Under the pieces are notes generated by a model, which searched no databases, was not told where the DNA came from, and saw only the letters and a program-made list of their open reading frames with translations. A DNA stretch of 64,000 bases from Paraburkholderia phosphatilytica (GTDB taxonomy: Bacteria; Pseudomonadota; Gammaproteobacteria; Burkholderiales; Burkholderiaceae): the NCBI RefSeq assembly GCF_003443895.1, contig NZ_QQOA01000003.1, positions 1-64,000 of the forward strand, written 5' to 3'. The translations under genes were made by a program, and so were the position numbers. Below, in pieces: positions 38,349 to 49,103 of the stretch; the stretch's first letter is position 1, and each line of letters starts with the position of its first letter.

Positions 38349-39164
38349 ATGCCGCCTACCGTCTTCATCGTGTCCGACGGGACCGGGATCACTGCCGAGA
38401 CCTTCGCGCATTCGATCCTCTCCCAGTTCGACCAGAAATTCCGCCTCGTGCGCGTGCCGTTCGTCGACTCGACCGAAAAAGCCTACGCGACGCTCGAAAA
38501 GATCAACGAGGCCGGGCGCCAGGACGGCCGCCGGCCGATCGTGTTCACGACGCTCGTGAACAGCGGCTCGAACCAGATCGTGAAGGACTCCGACGCGCTC
38601 GTGCTGGACATGTTCCAGACCTTCGTCGAGCCGCTCGAGCAGGAACTCGAACTGAAGTCGAGCCATGCGATGGGCCGCGGTCACCAGAACGCGGACACCG
38701 AGGAGTACAAGAACCGCATCGAGGCGATCAACTTCTCGCTCGCGCACGACGACGGCCAGTCGAACCGCAATCTCGCGGAAGCCGACGTGATCCTCGTCGG
38801 CGTATCGCGCAGCGGCAAGACGCCGACGAGCCTCTACCTCGCGATGCAGTACGGCGTGAAAGCAGCCAACTATCCGCTGATTCCGGAAGATTTCGAGCGC
38901 GGCAAGCTGCCCACGCCGCTCCTCGAGCACCGCGCGAAGATGTTCGGGCTATCCATCGATCCGCAGCGGCTCGCGGAGATCCGCAACGAGCGGCGCCCGG
39001 GCAGCAAATACGCGGCGCTCGAAAACTGCCGCTACGAGATCAACGAAGCGGAAGCGATGATGCGGCGCGAAGGGATCAAATGGCTGTCGTCGACGCACAA
39101 GTCGATCGAAGAGATCGCGACCACGATCCTGCAGGAAATCAAGCTGGATCGGCCGGGGTATTGA
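38349..39164 (+). CDS. ppsR: PEP synthase regulatory protein (bifunctional kinase/phosphorylase)
   Basis: 271 residues from the ATG at 38349; the frame is open upstream but the family sequence begins here with [26 protein letters not shown]. The P-loop is [19 protein letters not shown]. This is the DUF299/PSRP family that inactivates PEP synthase by ADP-dependent threonine phosphorylation and restores it by Pi-dependent dephosphorylation. It is divergent from its target ppsA, the standard arrangement. Confidence 0.95.
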   Translation: MPPTVFIVSDGTGITAETFAHSILSQFDQKFRLVRVPFVDSTEKAYATLEKINEAGRQDGRRPIVFTTLVNSGSNQIVKDSDALVLDMFQTFVEPLEQELELKSSHAMGRGHQNADTEEYKNRIEAINFSLAHDDGQSNRNLAEADVILVGVSRSGKTPTSLYLAMQYGVKAANYPLIPEDFERGKLPTPLLEHRAKMFGLSIDPQRLAEIRNERRPGSKYAALENCRYEINEAEAMMRREGIKWLSSTHKSIEEIATTILQEIKLDRPGY

Positions 39165-39210
39165 TTCGAGGGCCTTCCTTCTGTCGCGGAAGGCTACAAG
39201 CGCGGCAGAT

Positions 39211-39996
39211 TCAGCGGCTGCCGCGCTGCTGACGGCACTGCTCGAACAGGCACACGGCCGCTGCGGCCGCGACATTCAGCGACTCCATCCCGCCTGGCTG
39301 CGGAATCGTCACGCGCTGGGTCGCGGCATCACGCCAGGCCTGCGACACCCCGGCGCCCTCATTGCCGAAAATCCACGCCAGCGGTCCGGACAGATCGGCA
39401 TCGTAGATCGCCTTCGCGCCATGCGAATCGGTGATCGCCGCCGGAATGTCGAGGCGCTGGATCAGCTCGGTCGCATCGATGTCCTCATGAATCTGCAGCA
39501 GGAAATGCGCGCCCATCGCCGAGCGCAGCACCTTCGACGACCACGCGTACGCCGTGCCCGGCGCGCAGAACACATGCGCGACGCCCGCGGCCGCCGCGCT
39601 GCGCAGGATCGAGCCGACGTTGCCTGCGTCCTGCACGCCGTCCAGCACGATGCAGGTCTCGCGCACCCGTTCGGGTAACGCTTTCGCGAGCTTTTCCACC
39701 AGCAGCAGCACACCCACGCCGTTGACCACGTTCGATAGTTGCCCGAACAGCGCATCGGGCAGCGTGACGACGCGCGACGGCTCGATCCGCGCGACGATCG
39801 CCTGCGTTTCGGCGTGGCGCAGCGCGCCCTCGGTGACGACGCAGGTTTCGGGCTGCCCTGCCGTGTCGAGATACCCGGCGGCGAGGTGCAGGCCTTCGAG
39901 CAGCGCATGGCCGCTCCTGCGCTGCTGATGCGTCGAGCCGGCGAGCGCCTTCAGGCGTTTGTAGAGCGGATTGTCACGCGACGTGATGGCTTTCAC
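39211..39996 (-). CDS. TrmH/SpoU-family RNA 2'-O-methyltransferase
   Basis: 261 residues. An N-terminal substrate-binding domain (ITSRDNPLYKRLKALAGSTHQQRRSGHALLEGLHL) precedes the knotted SPOUT domain with motif 1 GNVGSILRSAAAAGV, motif 2 WIFGNEGAG and motif 3 IPQPGGMESLNVAAAAAVCLFE. It uses SAM to methylate a ribose in rRNA or tRNA; the target nucleotide is not known from sequence (RlmB-, TsnR- and TrmH-like proteins share these motifs). It lies 87 bases downstream of rnhB on the same strand. Confidence 0.9.
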   Translation of the reverse strand: MKAITSRDNPLYKRLKALAGSTHQQRRSGHALLEGLHLAAGYLDTAGQPETCVVTEGALRHAETQAIVARIEPSRVVTLPDALFGQLSNVVNGVGVLLLVEKLAKALPERVRETCIVLDGVQDAGNVGSILRSAAAAGVAHVFCAPGTAYAWSSKVLRSAMGAHFLLQIHEDIDATELIQRLDIPAAITDSHGAKAIYDADLSGPLAWIFGNEGAGVSQAWRDAATQRVTIPQPGGMESLNVAAAAAVCLFEQCRQQRGSR

Positions 39997-40083
39997 AGGC
40001 AGCGCACGCAGTGGGAATGGATGGAATTCGAAGGCCGCACGCTGCGCGAGACATTGCGGTCGCGCACAGTCGTATCGGCAAGA

Positions 40084-40947
40084 TCAGGACCCGGCGGCCG
40101 GATGATCGCCGTTCGTATCCGGCGACACTTCATCGGGAAATGCCGCGAACGGGTCGTCGTCGAGCGCGAGCGCATCGGCGCCGGGCCCGACGATATGGGC
40201 GACCGGTACGTTGACCACCGTGCCGAACAGCAGATGCGCTTCGCGCACCGGCGCGAAAGAACGCCGGTGATGCTCGCACGGCCCATGCACGCGCAACGCT
40301 TCGAGATGCTGCGGCGTGCCGTAGCCCGCGTGCGCATCGAAGCCGTACATCGGGAACGTCCGGTGCAGATCGACCAGCATCCGGTCGCGCGTCACCTTCG
40401 CAATGATCGACGCCGCCGAGATCGACTTCACCAGCGCGTCGCCGCCGATCACCGCCTCACTGCGGATCGACAGCACCGGGCAGCGGTTGCCGTCGATGCG
40501 CGCGAGCGTGGGCGTCACCGACAGCCCTTCCACCGCGCGCCGCATCGCGAGCATGGTGGCGTGCAGGATGTTGAGCGTGTCGATCTCGTCGACCGACGCG
40601 GACGCGACGCACCACGCGAGCGAGCGCTCGACGATCTTCTCGTAGAGCGCCTCGCGCTTCGCCGCCGGCAGCACCTTCGAGTCGTCGAGGCCGCGAATCG
40701 GCCGCTCGGGGTCGAGGATCACCGCCGCCGCGACCACCGGCCCGGCCAGCGGCCCGCGACCGGCTTCGTCGACGCCGCAGATCACTTCATCCGGTGCGTT
40801 GAAGTCGAAGCCCGATTGCGTGAGCGCACGGCGCCGCGCCGCGTTCTTCGCGGCGATCTTTGTCATCGGCTTGCGCGCGGTCGGCTTCTCCGCCGGCGCG
40901 GAGCCGGCGACCGCCTTGCCTTTGGACGTGCGCGACGGCGTGCTCAT
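40084..40947 (-). CDS. rnhB: Ribonuclease HII
   Basis: 287 residues. The ATG at 40947 overlaps the lpxB stop codon (ATGA). The catalytic core is RNase [32 protein letters not shown], and [35 protein letters not shown]. It has about 55 extra residues, mostly basic, before the core, and the C-terminus is long and acidic; a later start (residue 28) is possible. It cuts RNA-DNA hybrids, including single ribonucleotides in DNA. It follows the lipid A genes in the same operon, as in many proteobacteria. Confidence 0.93.
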   Translation of the reverse strand: MSTPSRTSKGKAVAGSAPAEKPTARKPMTKIAAKNAARRRALTQSGFDFNAPDEVICGVDEAGRGPLAGPVVAAAVILDPERPIRGLDDSKVLPAAKREALYEKIVERSLAWCVASASVDEIDTLNILHATMLAMRRAVEGLSVTPTLARIDGNRCPVLSIRSEAVIGGDALVKSISAASIIAKVTRDRMLVDLHRTFPMYGFDAHAGYGTPQHLEALRVHGPCEHHRRSFAPVREAHLLFGTVVNVPVAHIVGPGADALALDDDPFAAFPDEVSPDTNGDHPAAGS

Positions 40948-42113
40948 ACCCGCTTCCCACGCGCTTCGATCACACCGGCCACCGCTTCCGCGGCCCGTTG
41001 TGCCGTGTTCTGCTTCAGCGCGTGATGCATCTCGGTGAAGATTTCTGTCAGCGTGCGCCGGTTCGCCTCGTCGCGCAACTGCGTCAGCGTGGCTTCCGCG
41101 AGCGCCTCGGGCGTCGCGAAGTGCTGCAGGATCTCCGGCACGACGAACCGACCGGCCAGAATGTTCGGCAGGCCCACGTACGGCAGATAGCCCTGGCGGC
41201 GCATGATCTCGCCGGTCAGCCACGGCACCTTGTACGAGATCACCATCGGCTTCTTCAGCAGCGCGGCTTCGAGCGTGACGGTGCCGCTCTTCACGAGGAT
41301 TGCGTCCGCGGCGGTCATCGCGAGCTGCGACTGGCCGTCGGTCAGCGTCAGATCGAGCAGCGGGTGAGCCGCGACGAGCGGCCGCAGCAGTTCGCGGATC
41401 GCCGGCGTCGCGGCCGGCATCACGAAGCGCACACCGGGCTCGCGCTGCCGCATCAGGTCCATCGCGGCGAAGAAGGTCGGCCCGATCAGGCCGATTTCGG
41501 ACTTGCGGCTGCCCGGCAGCACGGCAATCACGGGACCGGATTCAGGCAGGCCCAGCGTGCGCCGCGCGCCCGCCGTATCGGGTACGAGCGGAATTTCATC
41601 CGCAAGCGGATGACCGACGTACGTCGCCGCGACGCCCGATTTTTCCAGCAGCGCGGTTTCGAACGGAAACACGCACAGCATGTGATCGACGGCCTTCGCG
41701 ATCTTCTTGATGCGGCCGCCGCGCCACGCCCAGATCGACGGGCAGACGAAATGGATGGTCGGAATGCCCGCGTCGCGCAGCGCGTGCTCGAGCGCGAAGT
41801 TGAAGTCCGGCGCATCGACGCCGACGAAGGCCGCCGGCGGCTCCGCGAGCAGCTGGCGCTTCAGTTCGTTGCGGATGCCGAGGATCTCGGGAATGTGACG
41901 GAGCACTTCGACGTAGCCGCGCACCGTCAGCTTTTCCATCGGGAAATGGGCGTCGAAGCCCTCCGCGATCATGCGCGGCCCGCCGATGCCGTAGATGTGC
42001 GCCGATTCCGGCAGCCGGCTTTTCAGGCCGCCCAGCAGCGATGCCGCGAGCAGGTCGCCGGACGGTTCTCCGGCGACCATCGCGAGCCGCAGCGGACTCG
42101 GTTGCAGCGCCAT
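40944..42113 (-). CDS. lpxB: Lipid-A-disaccharide synthase
   Basis: 389 residues, typical of the GT19 family: [26 protein letters not shown] at the start, IDAPDFN-like [25 protein letters not shown] in the centre and [12 protein letters not shown], with [20 protein letters not shown] near the end. It condenses UDP-2,3-diacylglucosamine with lipid X in lipid A synthesis at the inner face of the membrane. The gene is one base after lpxA stops and overlaps rnhB. Confidence 0.96.
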   Translation of the reverse strand: MALQPSPLRLAMVAGEPSGDLLAASLLGGLKSRLPESAHIYGIGGPRMIAEGFDAHFPMEKLTVRGYVEVLRHIPEILGIRNELKRQLLAEPPAAFVGVDAPDFNFALEHALRDAGIPTIHFVCPSIWAWRGGRIKKIAKAVDHMLCVFPFETALLEKSGVAATYVGHPLADEIPLVPDTAGARRTLGLPESGPVIAVLPGSRKSEIGLIGPTFFAAMDLMRQREPGVRFVMPAATPAIRELLRPLVAAHPLLDLTLTDGQSQLAMTAADAILVKSGTVTLEAALLKKPMVISYKVPWLTGEIMRRQGYLPYVGLPNILAGRFVVPEILQHFATPEALAEATLTQLRDEANRRTLTEIFTEMHHALKQNTAQRAAEAVAGVIEARGKRV

Positions 42114-42114
42114 C

Positions 42115-42903
42115 CTAGCGGATGATGCCGCGTTGCGACGCCTCGACGAAGTCGACGAGCGCCTTCACGTGCTCGTCGCCGTCGCCGCCGGCCGTCGCCA
42201 GTTCGCGCAGCTGCACCTTCGCGTCTTCGAGCGACAGGCCGTTCTTGTACAGCAGCCGGTACGCGCTGCGCAGCGCCGAGATCGCGTCGGCCGAAAAGCC
42301 GCGCCGGCGCAGGCCTTCGACGTTGATGCCGTGCGGCTCCGCCTTGTTGCCCGCGGCGATCACGAACGGCGGGATGTCCTGCACGAGCGCGGACGCGCCG
42401 CCGAGCATCGAATGCGCGCCGATCCGCACGAACTGGTGCACGCCCGACATGCCGCCGACGATCGCGTAGTCGCCGATGATCACGTGGCCCGCCATCTGCG
42501 CGTTGCTCGACAGGATCACGTTGCTGCCCACGCGGCAGTCGTGGCCGATGTGCACGTACGCCATGATCCAGTTGTCGTCGCCGAGCGTGGTGAGGCCCGC
42601 GTCCTGCACCGTGCCGGTGTGAATCGTCGTGAATTCGCGGATCGTGTTGCGATTGCCGATCTCGAGCCGCGTGGGCTCGTCGCGGTACTTCATGTCCTGC
42701 GGACGACCGCCGACCGACGCATAGTGGCCGATCCGGTTGTCTTCGCCGAGTGTCGTGTACCCCTCGATCACGCTATGCGAACCGATCGTCGTACGCGCGC
42801 CGATCGTGACGTGCGCACCGACGACCGCGTACGGGCCGACTTCGACGCTTTCGTCGAGCTGCGCGCCCGGTTCGATGATCGCGGTGGGATGAATCCTGCT
42901 CAT
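42115..42903 (-). CDS. lpxA: UDP-N-acetylglucosamine acyltransferase
   Basis: 262 residues of left-handed beta-helix hexapeptide repeats: [94 protein letters not shown], with the family hallmark GGRPQDMKY and the catalytic His region. The C-terminal helical domain includes [13 protein letters not shown]. It transfers the first acyl chain from ACP to UDP-GlcNAc, the first step in lipid A synthesis. It is 67 bases after fabZ. Confidence 0.96.
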   Translation of the reverse strand: MSRIHPTAIIEPGAQLDESVEVGPYAVVGAHVTIGARTTIGSHSVIEGYTTLGEDNRIGHYASVGGRPQDMKYRDEPTRLEIGNRNTIREFTTIHTGTVQDAGLTTLGDDNWIMAYVHIGHDCRVGSNVILSSNAQMAGHVIIGDYAIVGGMSGVHQFVRIGAHSMLGGASALVQDIPPFVIAAGNKAEPHGINVEGLRRRGFSADAISALRSAYRLLYKNGLSLEDAKVQLRELATAGGDGDEHVKALVDFVEASQRGIIR

Positions 42904-42970
42904 GCTCCCTCGCCTGTGAAGCTGTTGCGTTGCGGGGCCTGCCTGCCGTCCATGCCGGACGCGCGTGGAC

Positions 42971-43438
42971 TTACTGGCCGTCCGTATCCGTATTGCGCAC
43001 CGCGCACATCAGGTCGGCTTCCGCCGCGACCTGACCGTCCACCTCGGCGCGCGCCTTGAATTTCCAGATGCCGCGCATGTGGCGCTCGAACGTGACGTTG
43101 AGAATCAGCTGGTCGCCCGGTTCGACGACACGCTTGAAGCGCGCGCCATCGATGCCGACGAACAGGTACAGCGTCGTGTCCGGATCGTGCGGTTCTTCCG
43201 CGAACGTCAGCAGCGCCGCCGTCTGGGCGAGCGCTTCGAGAATCAGCACGCCCGGCATCACTGGCCGCTTCGGGAAATGTCCCTGGAAGTACGGCTCGTT
43301 GATCGTCACGTTCTTCAGCGCTTTGATGCTCTTGTGCGGTTCGAGTTCGAGCACGCGATCAACCAGCAGGATCGGATAGCGATGCGGCAGAAGCGTGAGA
43401 ATCTTGTGTATGTCGAGGTTGATTTTTTCGGTGCTCAT
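42971..43438 (-). CDS. fabZ: 3-hydroxyacyl-ACP dehydratase FabZ
   Basis: 155 residues from the ATG at 43438 (an ATG 15 bases earlier is also in frame). Catalytic His in [17 protein letters not shown] and Glu in [21 protein letters not shown] define the hot-dog dehydratase of type II fatty-acid synthesis. It shares the 3-hydroxyacyl-ACP pool with LpxA and LpxD, between which its gene sits. Confidence 0.96.
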   Translation of the reverse strand: MSTEKINLDIHKILTLLPHRYPILLVDRVLELEPHKSIKALKNVTINEPYFQGHFPKRPVMPGVLILEALAQTAALLTFAEEPHDPDTTLYLFVGIDGARFKRVVEPGDQLILNVTFERHMRGIWKFKARAEVDGQVAAEADLMCAVRNTDTDGQ

Positions 43439-43502
43439 GGTGTTTCTGCTCACGCGTTGACTGCGCGATGATGACTGCGGATGTTAGTGCCGGCGGACGT
43501 GC

Positions 43503-44582
43503 TCAGGCTGACGGCTTGCCTGCCGCGTCTTTCGCCGCGGCTTCCAGTGCCTTGATCCGGTCGCGCAGCTTGTCGATGTTACGCAAGAGCGCGGCGCTTT
43601 TGTTCCAGTCGGCGTGCTCCACGGCCGGGAATGCGCTCGTGTACATGCCGGGCTTCAGCAGCGACTTCGATACGCCCGACTTCGCGGTGACGATCACGTG
43701 GTCGGCAAGCGTCACGTGGCCGGCGATGCCGACCGCGCCGCCGATCATGCAATGCCGGCCGATCGTCGTGCTGCCCGCGATGCCCGCGCAGCCCGCGATC
43801 ACCGTGTACGCGCCGACCTTGCAGTTATGGCCGATCTGCACGAGGTTGTCGATCTTCACCGACTCCTCGATGATCGTATCGGCCATCGCGCCGCGGTCGA
43901 TCGTGGTATTCGCGCCGATTTCCACATCGGGGCCGATCGTCACGCCGCCGACCTGCGGAATCTTCACCCACGTGCCGGTGCGCTCGTCGCCTTCGCCGGT
44001 GAAGTCCGGCGCGAAGCCGAAGCCGTCCGACCCGATCACGGCGCCTGCATGAACGATCGCGCGTTCGCCGATCGTGCAGCCATGATAGACCGCGACGTTC
44101 GGATACAGGTGCGAGCCCTCGCCGATGCTGGTGCTGCGGCCGATGAACACGTTCGCGTCGAGCCGCACGCCGGCGCCGATCACCGCGTCCGCTTCGATCG
44201 TCACGTTCGGGCCGATCACCGCGCTCGCGGCCACCTCGGCGGACGGGTCGACCGTTGCGCTCGGGTGGATGCCCGCGTCGAGCTTCGGCGCGTTCAGGTC
44301 GATATACGCCTGCGCGAGGCGGGCGAAATAAGCGTACGGGTTCGGCGTGACGATGAAGTTGCGGCCTTCGCGCGCCGCGACCTTCGCGAGATCGTTCGCG
44401 TTGATCAGCACGGCGCCGGCGCGGGTCGTCTCGACCTGCGAGAGGTACTTCGGGTTCGCGAGGAACGCCAGCTGGTCCGGGCCAGCCTGATCGAGCGGCG
44501 CGAGACTGCCGACGGTATGCGTCGGGTCGCCGACGATCTCTCCGCCGAACTGCTGGACGATCTGCTCGAGCTTGAATGCCAT
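43503..44582 (-). CDS. lpxD: UDP-3-O-acylglucosamine N-acyltransferase
   Basis: 359 residues from ATG 44582 (an upstream in-frame start at 44624 would add 14 residues). The N-terminal uridine-binding domain ([45 protein letters not shown]) is followed by hexapeptide repeats ([35 protein letters not shown]...) and a helical tail. It adds the second 3-hydroxyacyl group in lipid A synthesis. It is followed by fabZ 64 bases away. Confidence 0.96.
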   Translation of the reverse strand: MAFKLEQIVQQFGGEIVGDPTHTVGSLAPLDQAGPDQLAFLANPKYLSQVETTRAGAVLINANDLAKVAAREGRNFIVTPNPYAYFARLAQAYIDLNAPKLDAGIHPSATVDPSAEVAASAVIGPNVTIEADAVIGAGVRLDANVFIGRSTSIGEGSHLYPNVAVYHGCTIGERAIVHAGAVIGSDGFGFAPDFTGEGDERTGTWVKIPQVGGVTIGPDVEIGANTTIDRGAMADTIIEESVKIDNLVQIGHNCKVGAYTVIAGCAGIAGSTTIGRHCMIGGAVGIAGHVTLADHVIVTAKSGVSKSLLKPGMYTSAFPAVEHADWNKSAALLRNIDKLRDRIKALEAAAKDAAGKPSA

Positions 44583-44741
44583 ACCTGTGATGCTCCCTGC
44601 TTTTCTTTGTGGCTGCGCTGGCAACTGCGGCTAACAGCTTCTGCTAACTACCGCGGCCGTCAACTTCGGCCGACAACCGCTGCGGCCGAGCCAACCCGCA
44701 TCGCCGCCGGTTGTCCGCGGGACGGTTCCCGCGGATGCCGG

Positions 44742-45311
44742 TCAGTTGCTGCTGGTCGCGCTCGCGCCGCTTGCCGGTGCGCCCGAGGCCAGCGCCTTCA
44801 GCACCTGATCGGTGATGTCGATGCGCGGGCTGACGTACACCGCTTCCTGCACGATCAGGTCGTAATGCTGCTGCTCGGCGATCTGCTTGATCACCTTGTT
44901 CGCGCGGTCGAGCACCGCCGCGAGTTCTTCGTTGCGGCGCTGGTTCAGGTCTTCACGGAATTCGCGCTGCTTGCGCTGGAAATCCGAGTCGAGCTGCGAC
45001 AGGTCGCGCTGCTTCTGCGCGCGATCGGTCGGGGACATCGACGCGCCGTTCTTGTCGAGCGAATCCGACATGACCTTCAGCTTCTGCGCCATGTCCTGCA
45101 GATCCTTGTCGCGCTTCGCGAACTCCGCTTCGAGCTTGGTCTGCGCGGCCTTCGCCGGCACCGACTCCCGCAGGATACGGTCCGAATTCACGGCCGCGAT
45201 CCGCGCCTCCTGCGCGTCTGCGTTCATCGCACCGGCGCCGAGGCCGAGCGTCACCGCAAACGCCACCGCCCACATCACACGTTTCGAACCCATACCGGTT
45301 AGCAAAGTCAT
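44742..45311 (-). CDS. skp: Periplasmic chaperone Skp/OmpH
   Basis: 189 residues from the ATG at 45311; the exact start is uncertain because an AGAGG lies directly against this ATG, and the ATG at 45293 is an alternative. The signal peptide (MGSKRVMWAVAFAVTLGLGAGAMNADAQ) precedes the OmpH region with IAAVNSDRILRESVPAKAAQTKLEAEF and long charged helices (about residues 75-150), the jellyfish tentacles. It holds unfolded outer-membrane proteins in the periplasm on the way to BamA. It lies between bamA and lpxD as in most proteobacteria. Confidence 0.93.
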   Translation of the reverse strand: MTLLTGMGSKRVMWAVAFAVTLGLGAGAMNADAQEARIAAVNSDRILRESVPAKAAQTKLEAEFAKRDKDLQDMAQKLKVMSDSLDKNGASMSPTDRAQKQRDLSQLDSDFQRKQREFREDLNQRRNEELAAVLDRANKVIKQIAEQQHYDLIVQEAVYVSPRIDITDQVLKALASGAPASGASATSSN

Positions 45312-45336
45312 CCTCTCGATACCGTATTGAAGCCGA

Positions 45337-47667
45337 TCAGAACGCCGTCCCGATCTGGAACTGGAACTTCTGGTACTGGTCGCCAGCATGCTTGACGAGC
45401 GGGAAGCCGAGGCTCAGCTTCAGCGGACCGATCGGCGAGATCCACGCGAGGCCGAGACCGTAGCCGTAACGCAGCCCGTTCGCACCGGTGCTGCTGCCTT
45501 CCGTGCCCCAGACGTTGCCGCCGTCGAGGAACGTAAACACGCGCAGCGTGCGATCGTAGCCGGTGCCCGGCAGCGGGAACGTCAGCTCGATGTTGCCGAC
45601 CACCATCTTCGAACCGCCGATCGGGTCGTTTGTCGACGTGTCGCGCGGACCCAGCGAACTCGGCTCGCAGCCCCGCACCGAGCCGATACCGCCGGCGTAG
45701 TAGTTCTTGAAGATCGGGAACGGCTTGCCGCCGAAGCCATTGCCGTAGCCGCCCTGCACATTCAGGCCCAGCACGAAGCCACGCGCAAACGAGTAATAGT
45801 ACTGCGCCTGCACATCCGCCTTGTAGTACTCGGTGCTGCCCGCCGGCGTACCAACCTCGGCATTCGCCTGCGTGAAGTAGCCGCGGCTCGGCACGAGCGC
45901 GCTGTCGCGGGCGTCGCGCGACCAGCCGATCGTGACGGGCACGTTGTTCGACACGCGGCCGAAATCGTTGACGTAGTCCTTGTAGCTTTGCGGCGTCGAC
46001 TGGTCGACGTCGAGCGTGTCCTGCTCGAAGCCCGCGCCGAAGTAGACCGTGTCGACTTCCGAGAACGGGATGCCGAACTTCAGGTCACCGCCCATCGTGA
46101 CGATCCGGAAGCTGGAATCGCTCGAATAGTACAGCGGCTGGTAGGTGCGGTAGTACAGATCGGTGATGCGCTTGATGCCATCCACCGTGAAGTACGGATC
46201 GACCTGCGTGACCGTCAGCGTGCGATAGGTCTTCGCGGTGTTCACGTTGACCGCGAGGCTCGTGCCGGTGCCGAACACGTTGTCCTGCGACACGCCGGCC
46301 GACAGCACCACCTTGTCCGTCGACGAGAAGCCCGCGCCGGGCGTGATCGCGCCGGTCGGCTTTTCCGCGACCTTCACGTCGATGTCGACCTGGTCGGGCG
46401 TGCCTTCGACGGGCACCGTGGTCACGTCGACATCGGTGAAGTAGCCGAGACGGTTGATGCGGTCTTTCGACAGCGCAAGGCGGTTCGAATCGAACCACGA
46501 GCTTTCGAGCTGGCGCAGTTCGCGGCGCACGACTTCGTCGCGCGTGCGCGTATTGCCGACCACGTTGATGCGGCGCACGTACACGCGGCGGCTCGGATCG
46601 ACCTGCAGCGTAAGATCAACCTTGTGACGTTCCTGATCGAGCTGCGGCACCGCGTTCACCGTGGCGAACGCATAGCCGTACTCGCCGAGCTTGCCGACGA
46701 GCGCCTTGGTGGTGGCCTGCAGCCTGTCGGCGGAGAATCGATCGCCCGGCTTGATGTCGACGAGCTTGTTCAGCTCCGCTTCGCGATCGAGCAGATTGCC
46801 CGCGAGCCTCGCGCCCGAAATCGTGTAAGGTTGGCCTTCATGTACCGTGATGGCCAGATACATGTCCTTCTTGTCCGGCGACACCTGCACCTGGGTCGAC
46901 TCGATGCTGAATTCGAGGTAGCCGTGATTCAGGTAGTACGAGCGCACGTTTTCCAGGTCGCCCGTGAGCTTGTCTTTCGGGTACAGGTCGTTCTTCGTGT
47001 ACCACGAGAACCAGTTCGGCGTGGACAGCTGCATTTCGTCGAGCAGCGTGCCCGAGCTGAATGCCTGGTTGCCGATGAAGTTGATCTGGCGGGTCTTCGC
47101 GCTCGGACCTTCGTCGACCGCGAACAGGATCGACATGCGGTTGCGGTCGATCGGCGTGACGGTGGTGGTGACTTCAGCGGCGTAGTAGCCGCGCGTCAGG
47201 TACTGGCGCTTCAGTTCCTGCCCGGCACGGTCGACGAGCGCGCGGTCGTAGTAGCGGCCCTGCGAAAGGCCGATGCTGCGCAGCGCCTTCGTCAATGCGT
47301 CTTTCTCGAACTCGTAGATGCCGGAGAACTCGATGCCGCCGATGGCCGCGCGCTCGACGACCTGAACGCCTACCACGTTGCCTTCGACCACGATCTTCAC
47401 ATCATTGAAGAAGCCGGTGGCGTACAGCGCGCGGATCGCTTCGGACGCTTTGTCGTCCGTGAACGTGTTGCCGCGCTTGATGGGCAGGTACGCGAACACG
47501 GTGCCCGGCTCGATGCGCTGCAGTCCCTCGATGCGGATGTCCTGAACCACGAAAGGAGTCGTCGCCTCGGCGACCAGCCCTTGTGCGGCGAACGCCGTGG
47601 CTGCAACCGATTTAGGAACCAGGCGATGAGCTTCTACCAAGTGCTTCCCCAAAGATTTTAGCTGCAT
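45337..47667 (-). CDS. bamA: Outer-membrane assembly factor BamA
   Basis: 776 residues. Signal peptide, five POTRA domains (about residues 35-430; FVVQDIRIEGLQRIEPGTVFAYLPIKRGNTF opens POTRA1) and a 16-strand Omp85 barrel ending in FQFQIGTAF. It inserts beta-barrel proteins into the outer membrane. The conserved loop-6 motif VRG(F/Y) reads VRGC here (C667), followed by EPSSLGPRD as usual: one base change from TAC to TGC would give this. The gene is between rseP and skp in the conserved cluster. Confidence 0.96.
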   Translation of the reverse strand: MQLKSLGKHLVEAHRLVPKSVAATAFAAQGLVAEATTPFVVQDIRIEGLQRIEPGTVFAYLPIKRGNTFTDDKASEAIRALYATGFFNDVKIVVEGNVVGVQVVERAAIGGIEFSGIYEFEKDALTKALRSIGLSQGRYYDRALVDRAGQELKRQYLTRGYYAAEVTTTVTPIDRNRMSILFAVDEGPSAKTRQINFIGNQAFSSGTLLDEMQLSTPNWFSWYTKNDLYPKDKLTGDLENVRSYYLNHGYLEFSIESTQVQVSPDKKDMYLAITVHEGQPYTISGARLAGNLLDREAELNKLVDIKPGDRFSADRLQATTKALVGKLGEYGYAFATVNAVPQLDQERHKVDLTLQVDPSRRVYVRRINVVGNTRTRDEVVRRELRQLESSWFDSNRLALSKDRINRLGYFTDVDVTTVPVEGTPDQVDIDVKVAEKPTGAITPGAGFSSTDKVVLSAGVSQDNVFGTGTSLAVNVNTAKTYRTLTVTQVDPYFTVDGIKRITDLYYRTYQPLYYSSDSSFRIVTMGGDLKFGIPFSEVDTVYFGAGFEQDTLDVDQSTPQSYKDYVNDFGRVSNNVPVTIGWSRDARDSALVPSRGYFTQANAEVGTPAGSTEYYKADVQAQYYYSFARGFVLGLNVQGGYGNGFGGKPFPIFKNYYAGGIGSVRGCEPSSLGPRDTSTNDPIGGSKMVVGNIELTFPLPGTGYDRTLRVFTFLDGGNVWGTEGSSTGANGLRYGYGLGLAWISPIGPLKLSLGFPLVKHAGDQYQKFQFQIGTAF

Positions 47668-47707
47668 CGGGTCTGGCGTTCGTGCGTCGAGACACCGCCA
47701 GGCCCTT

Positions 47708-49093
47708 TCAAAAGTGAATCAAACGAGCCAGATCGTTAAACAACGCGATCGCCGACAACGCGACGATGCACGCGAGTCCTGCTCTTTGCAGCACGAGTTG
47801 CCACCGATCCGAAACGGCTTTGCCGGTTACGGCCTCAACCAAATAATATAACAGATGCCCCCCGTCCAATACCGGAATCGGTAATAGATTCAGCACGCCA
47901 AGACTGATGCTGACGAGACCTAGAAACGAGAGGAATGCTGACGGACCGAGCCGCGCGCTTTTGCCCGCGTAGTCCGCAATGGTTACCGGTCCGGACAGGT
48001 TCTTCAGCGACGCCTCGCCGACCAGCATGCGGCCGAACATCCTGAGCGAGTACAGCGCAATGTCCCATGTGCGTTGCGCGCCGAGCTGGATGCTCTCGAA
48101 CGGGCCGTAGCGCACCTCCACCATCGGCACCTGATCCGCGAGCGCGGCACCGATCCGGCCGACCGACGCGCCCGTCGCATCGTCACGCTGCAGCACCGGC
48201 GTGACCGTCACATTCTGCAGCGCGCGCGCGTAGCCGCGTTCGATCTGCAGCAGGACCGGCTGCCCGGCGTGCGACTTGATCGTCGCGATGAAACTGGTTG
48301 CGCTGTCGACAGGTTTGCCGTCGATGCTGCGCAGCTTGTCGCCGGGCACGAGTCCCGCGCGCTGCGCCGCGCTGCCCGGCTCCACCGACGCCACCGACAG
48401 CGTGCCACCACCGGGCTCGAAGCCGAGATGCGACATGAAGTCGTCGTCGACCTGGCGATCGGAAACGCTCGACAGATCCAGCGGGAAATCGAATGGGCCA
48501 CGCGTGCCTTCGCGCGCGACGAGCACCACGTGACGATGATCGAAGGTCGCGCCGAGCAGTTTCCAGCGCAGGTCGGACCACGAGCGCACCGCGTGGGTCT
48601 CGCCATCGCCGCCGTCACGATAGCGGATCCCGACGATCGTCTCGCCGCCGTCGAAGCCCGCGCGCGACGCTACAGTATTCGACGCAGGCGCCGCGACGGT
48701 GGCGACCGGTTCACTGACGCCGCTCGCGTAGACGATGGCGAACAGCAGGATGGCCAGCAGGAAGTTCGCGATCGGACCGGCCGCCACAATCGCGAAGCGC
48801 TGCGCGACCGATTTGCGCGTGAACGCATACGGCAGATCTTCCGGCGCGATCACCGCGTCGGGATCGCGTTCGTCGAGCATCTTCACGTAGCCGCCGAGCG
48901 GCAGCGCGGCGATCGTCCACTCGGTGCCGGTCTTGCGGCTCACGCGCTGGAAGAGCGGCTTGCCGAAGCCGATCGAAAAGCGCAGGACCTTGACGCCGCA
49001 CAGCCGCGCGACGCTGTAATGCCCGTACTCGTGAACGACGACAAGGACGCCGATGGCGACCGCGAAGGCAAGCAGTTCGGTCAGCAGGTCCAT
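47708..49093 (-). CDS. rseP: Site-2 zinc metalloprotease RseP
   Basis: 461 residues from ATG 49093 (the frame is open upstream but not coding). Active-site HEYGH in the first helix region, PDZ domains (GTLSVASVEPGSAAQRAGLVPGDKLRSIDG...), and the third conserved motif NLLPIPVLDGGHLLYY near the C-terminus, with about four membrane segments. It cleaves anti-sigma factor RseA within the inner membrane to release sigma E. It is 41 bases from bamA, in the envelope-stress part of the operon. Confidence 0.95.
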   Translation of the reverse strand: MDLLTELLAFAVAIGVLVVVHEYGHYSVARLCGVKVLRFSIGFGKPLFQRVSRKTGTEWTIAALPLGGYVKMLDERDPDAVIAPEDLPYAFTRKSVAQRFAIVAAGPIANFLLAILLFAIVYASGVSEPVATVAAPASNTVASRAGFDGGETIVGIRYRDGGDGETHAVRSWSDLRWKLLGATFDHRHVVLVAREGTRGPFDFPLDLSSVSDRQVDDDFMSHLGFEPGGGTLSVASVEPGSAAQRAGLVPGDKLRSIDGKPVDSATSFIATIKSHAGQPVLLQIERGYARALQNVTVTPVLQRDDATGASVGRIGAALADQVPMVEVRYGPFESIQLGAQRTWDIALYSLRMFGRMLVGEASLKNLSGPVTIADYAGKSARLGPSAFLSFLGLVSISLGVLNLLPIPVLDGGHLLYYLVEAVTGKAVSDRWQLVLQRAGLACIVALSAIALFNDLARLIHF

Positions 49094-49103
49094 GAGCGCC
49101 TCG

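Noticed and set aside
45388..47661. A plus-strand open frame of 757 codons opposite bamA
   Set aside because: Antisense shadow of bamA with R/H/V bias and no recognisable fold.
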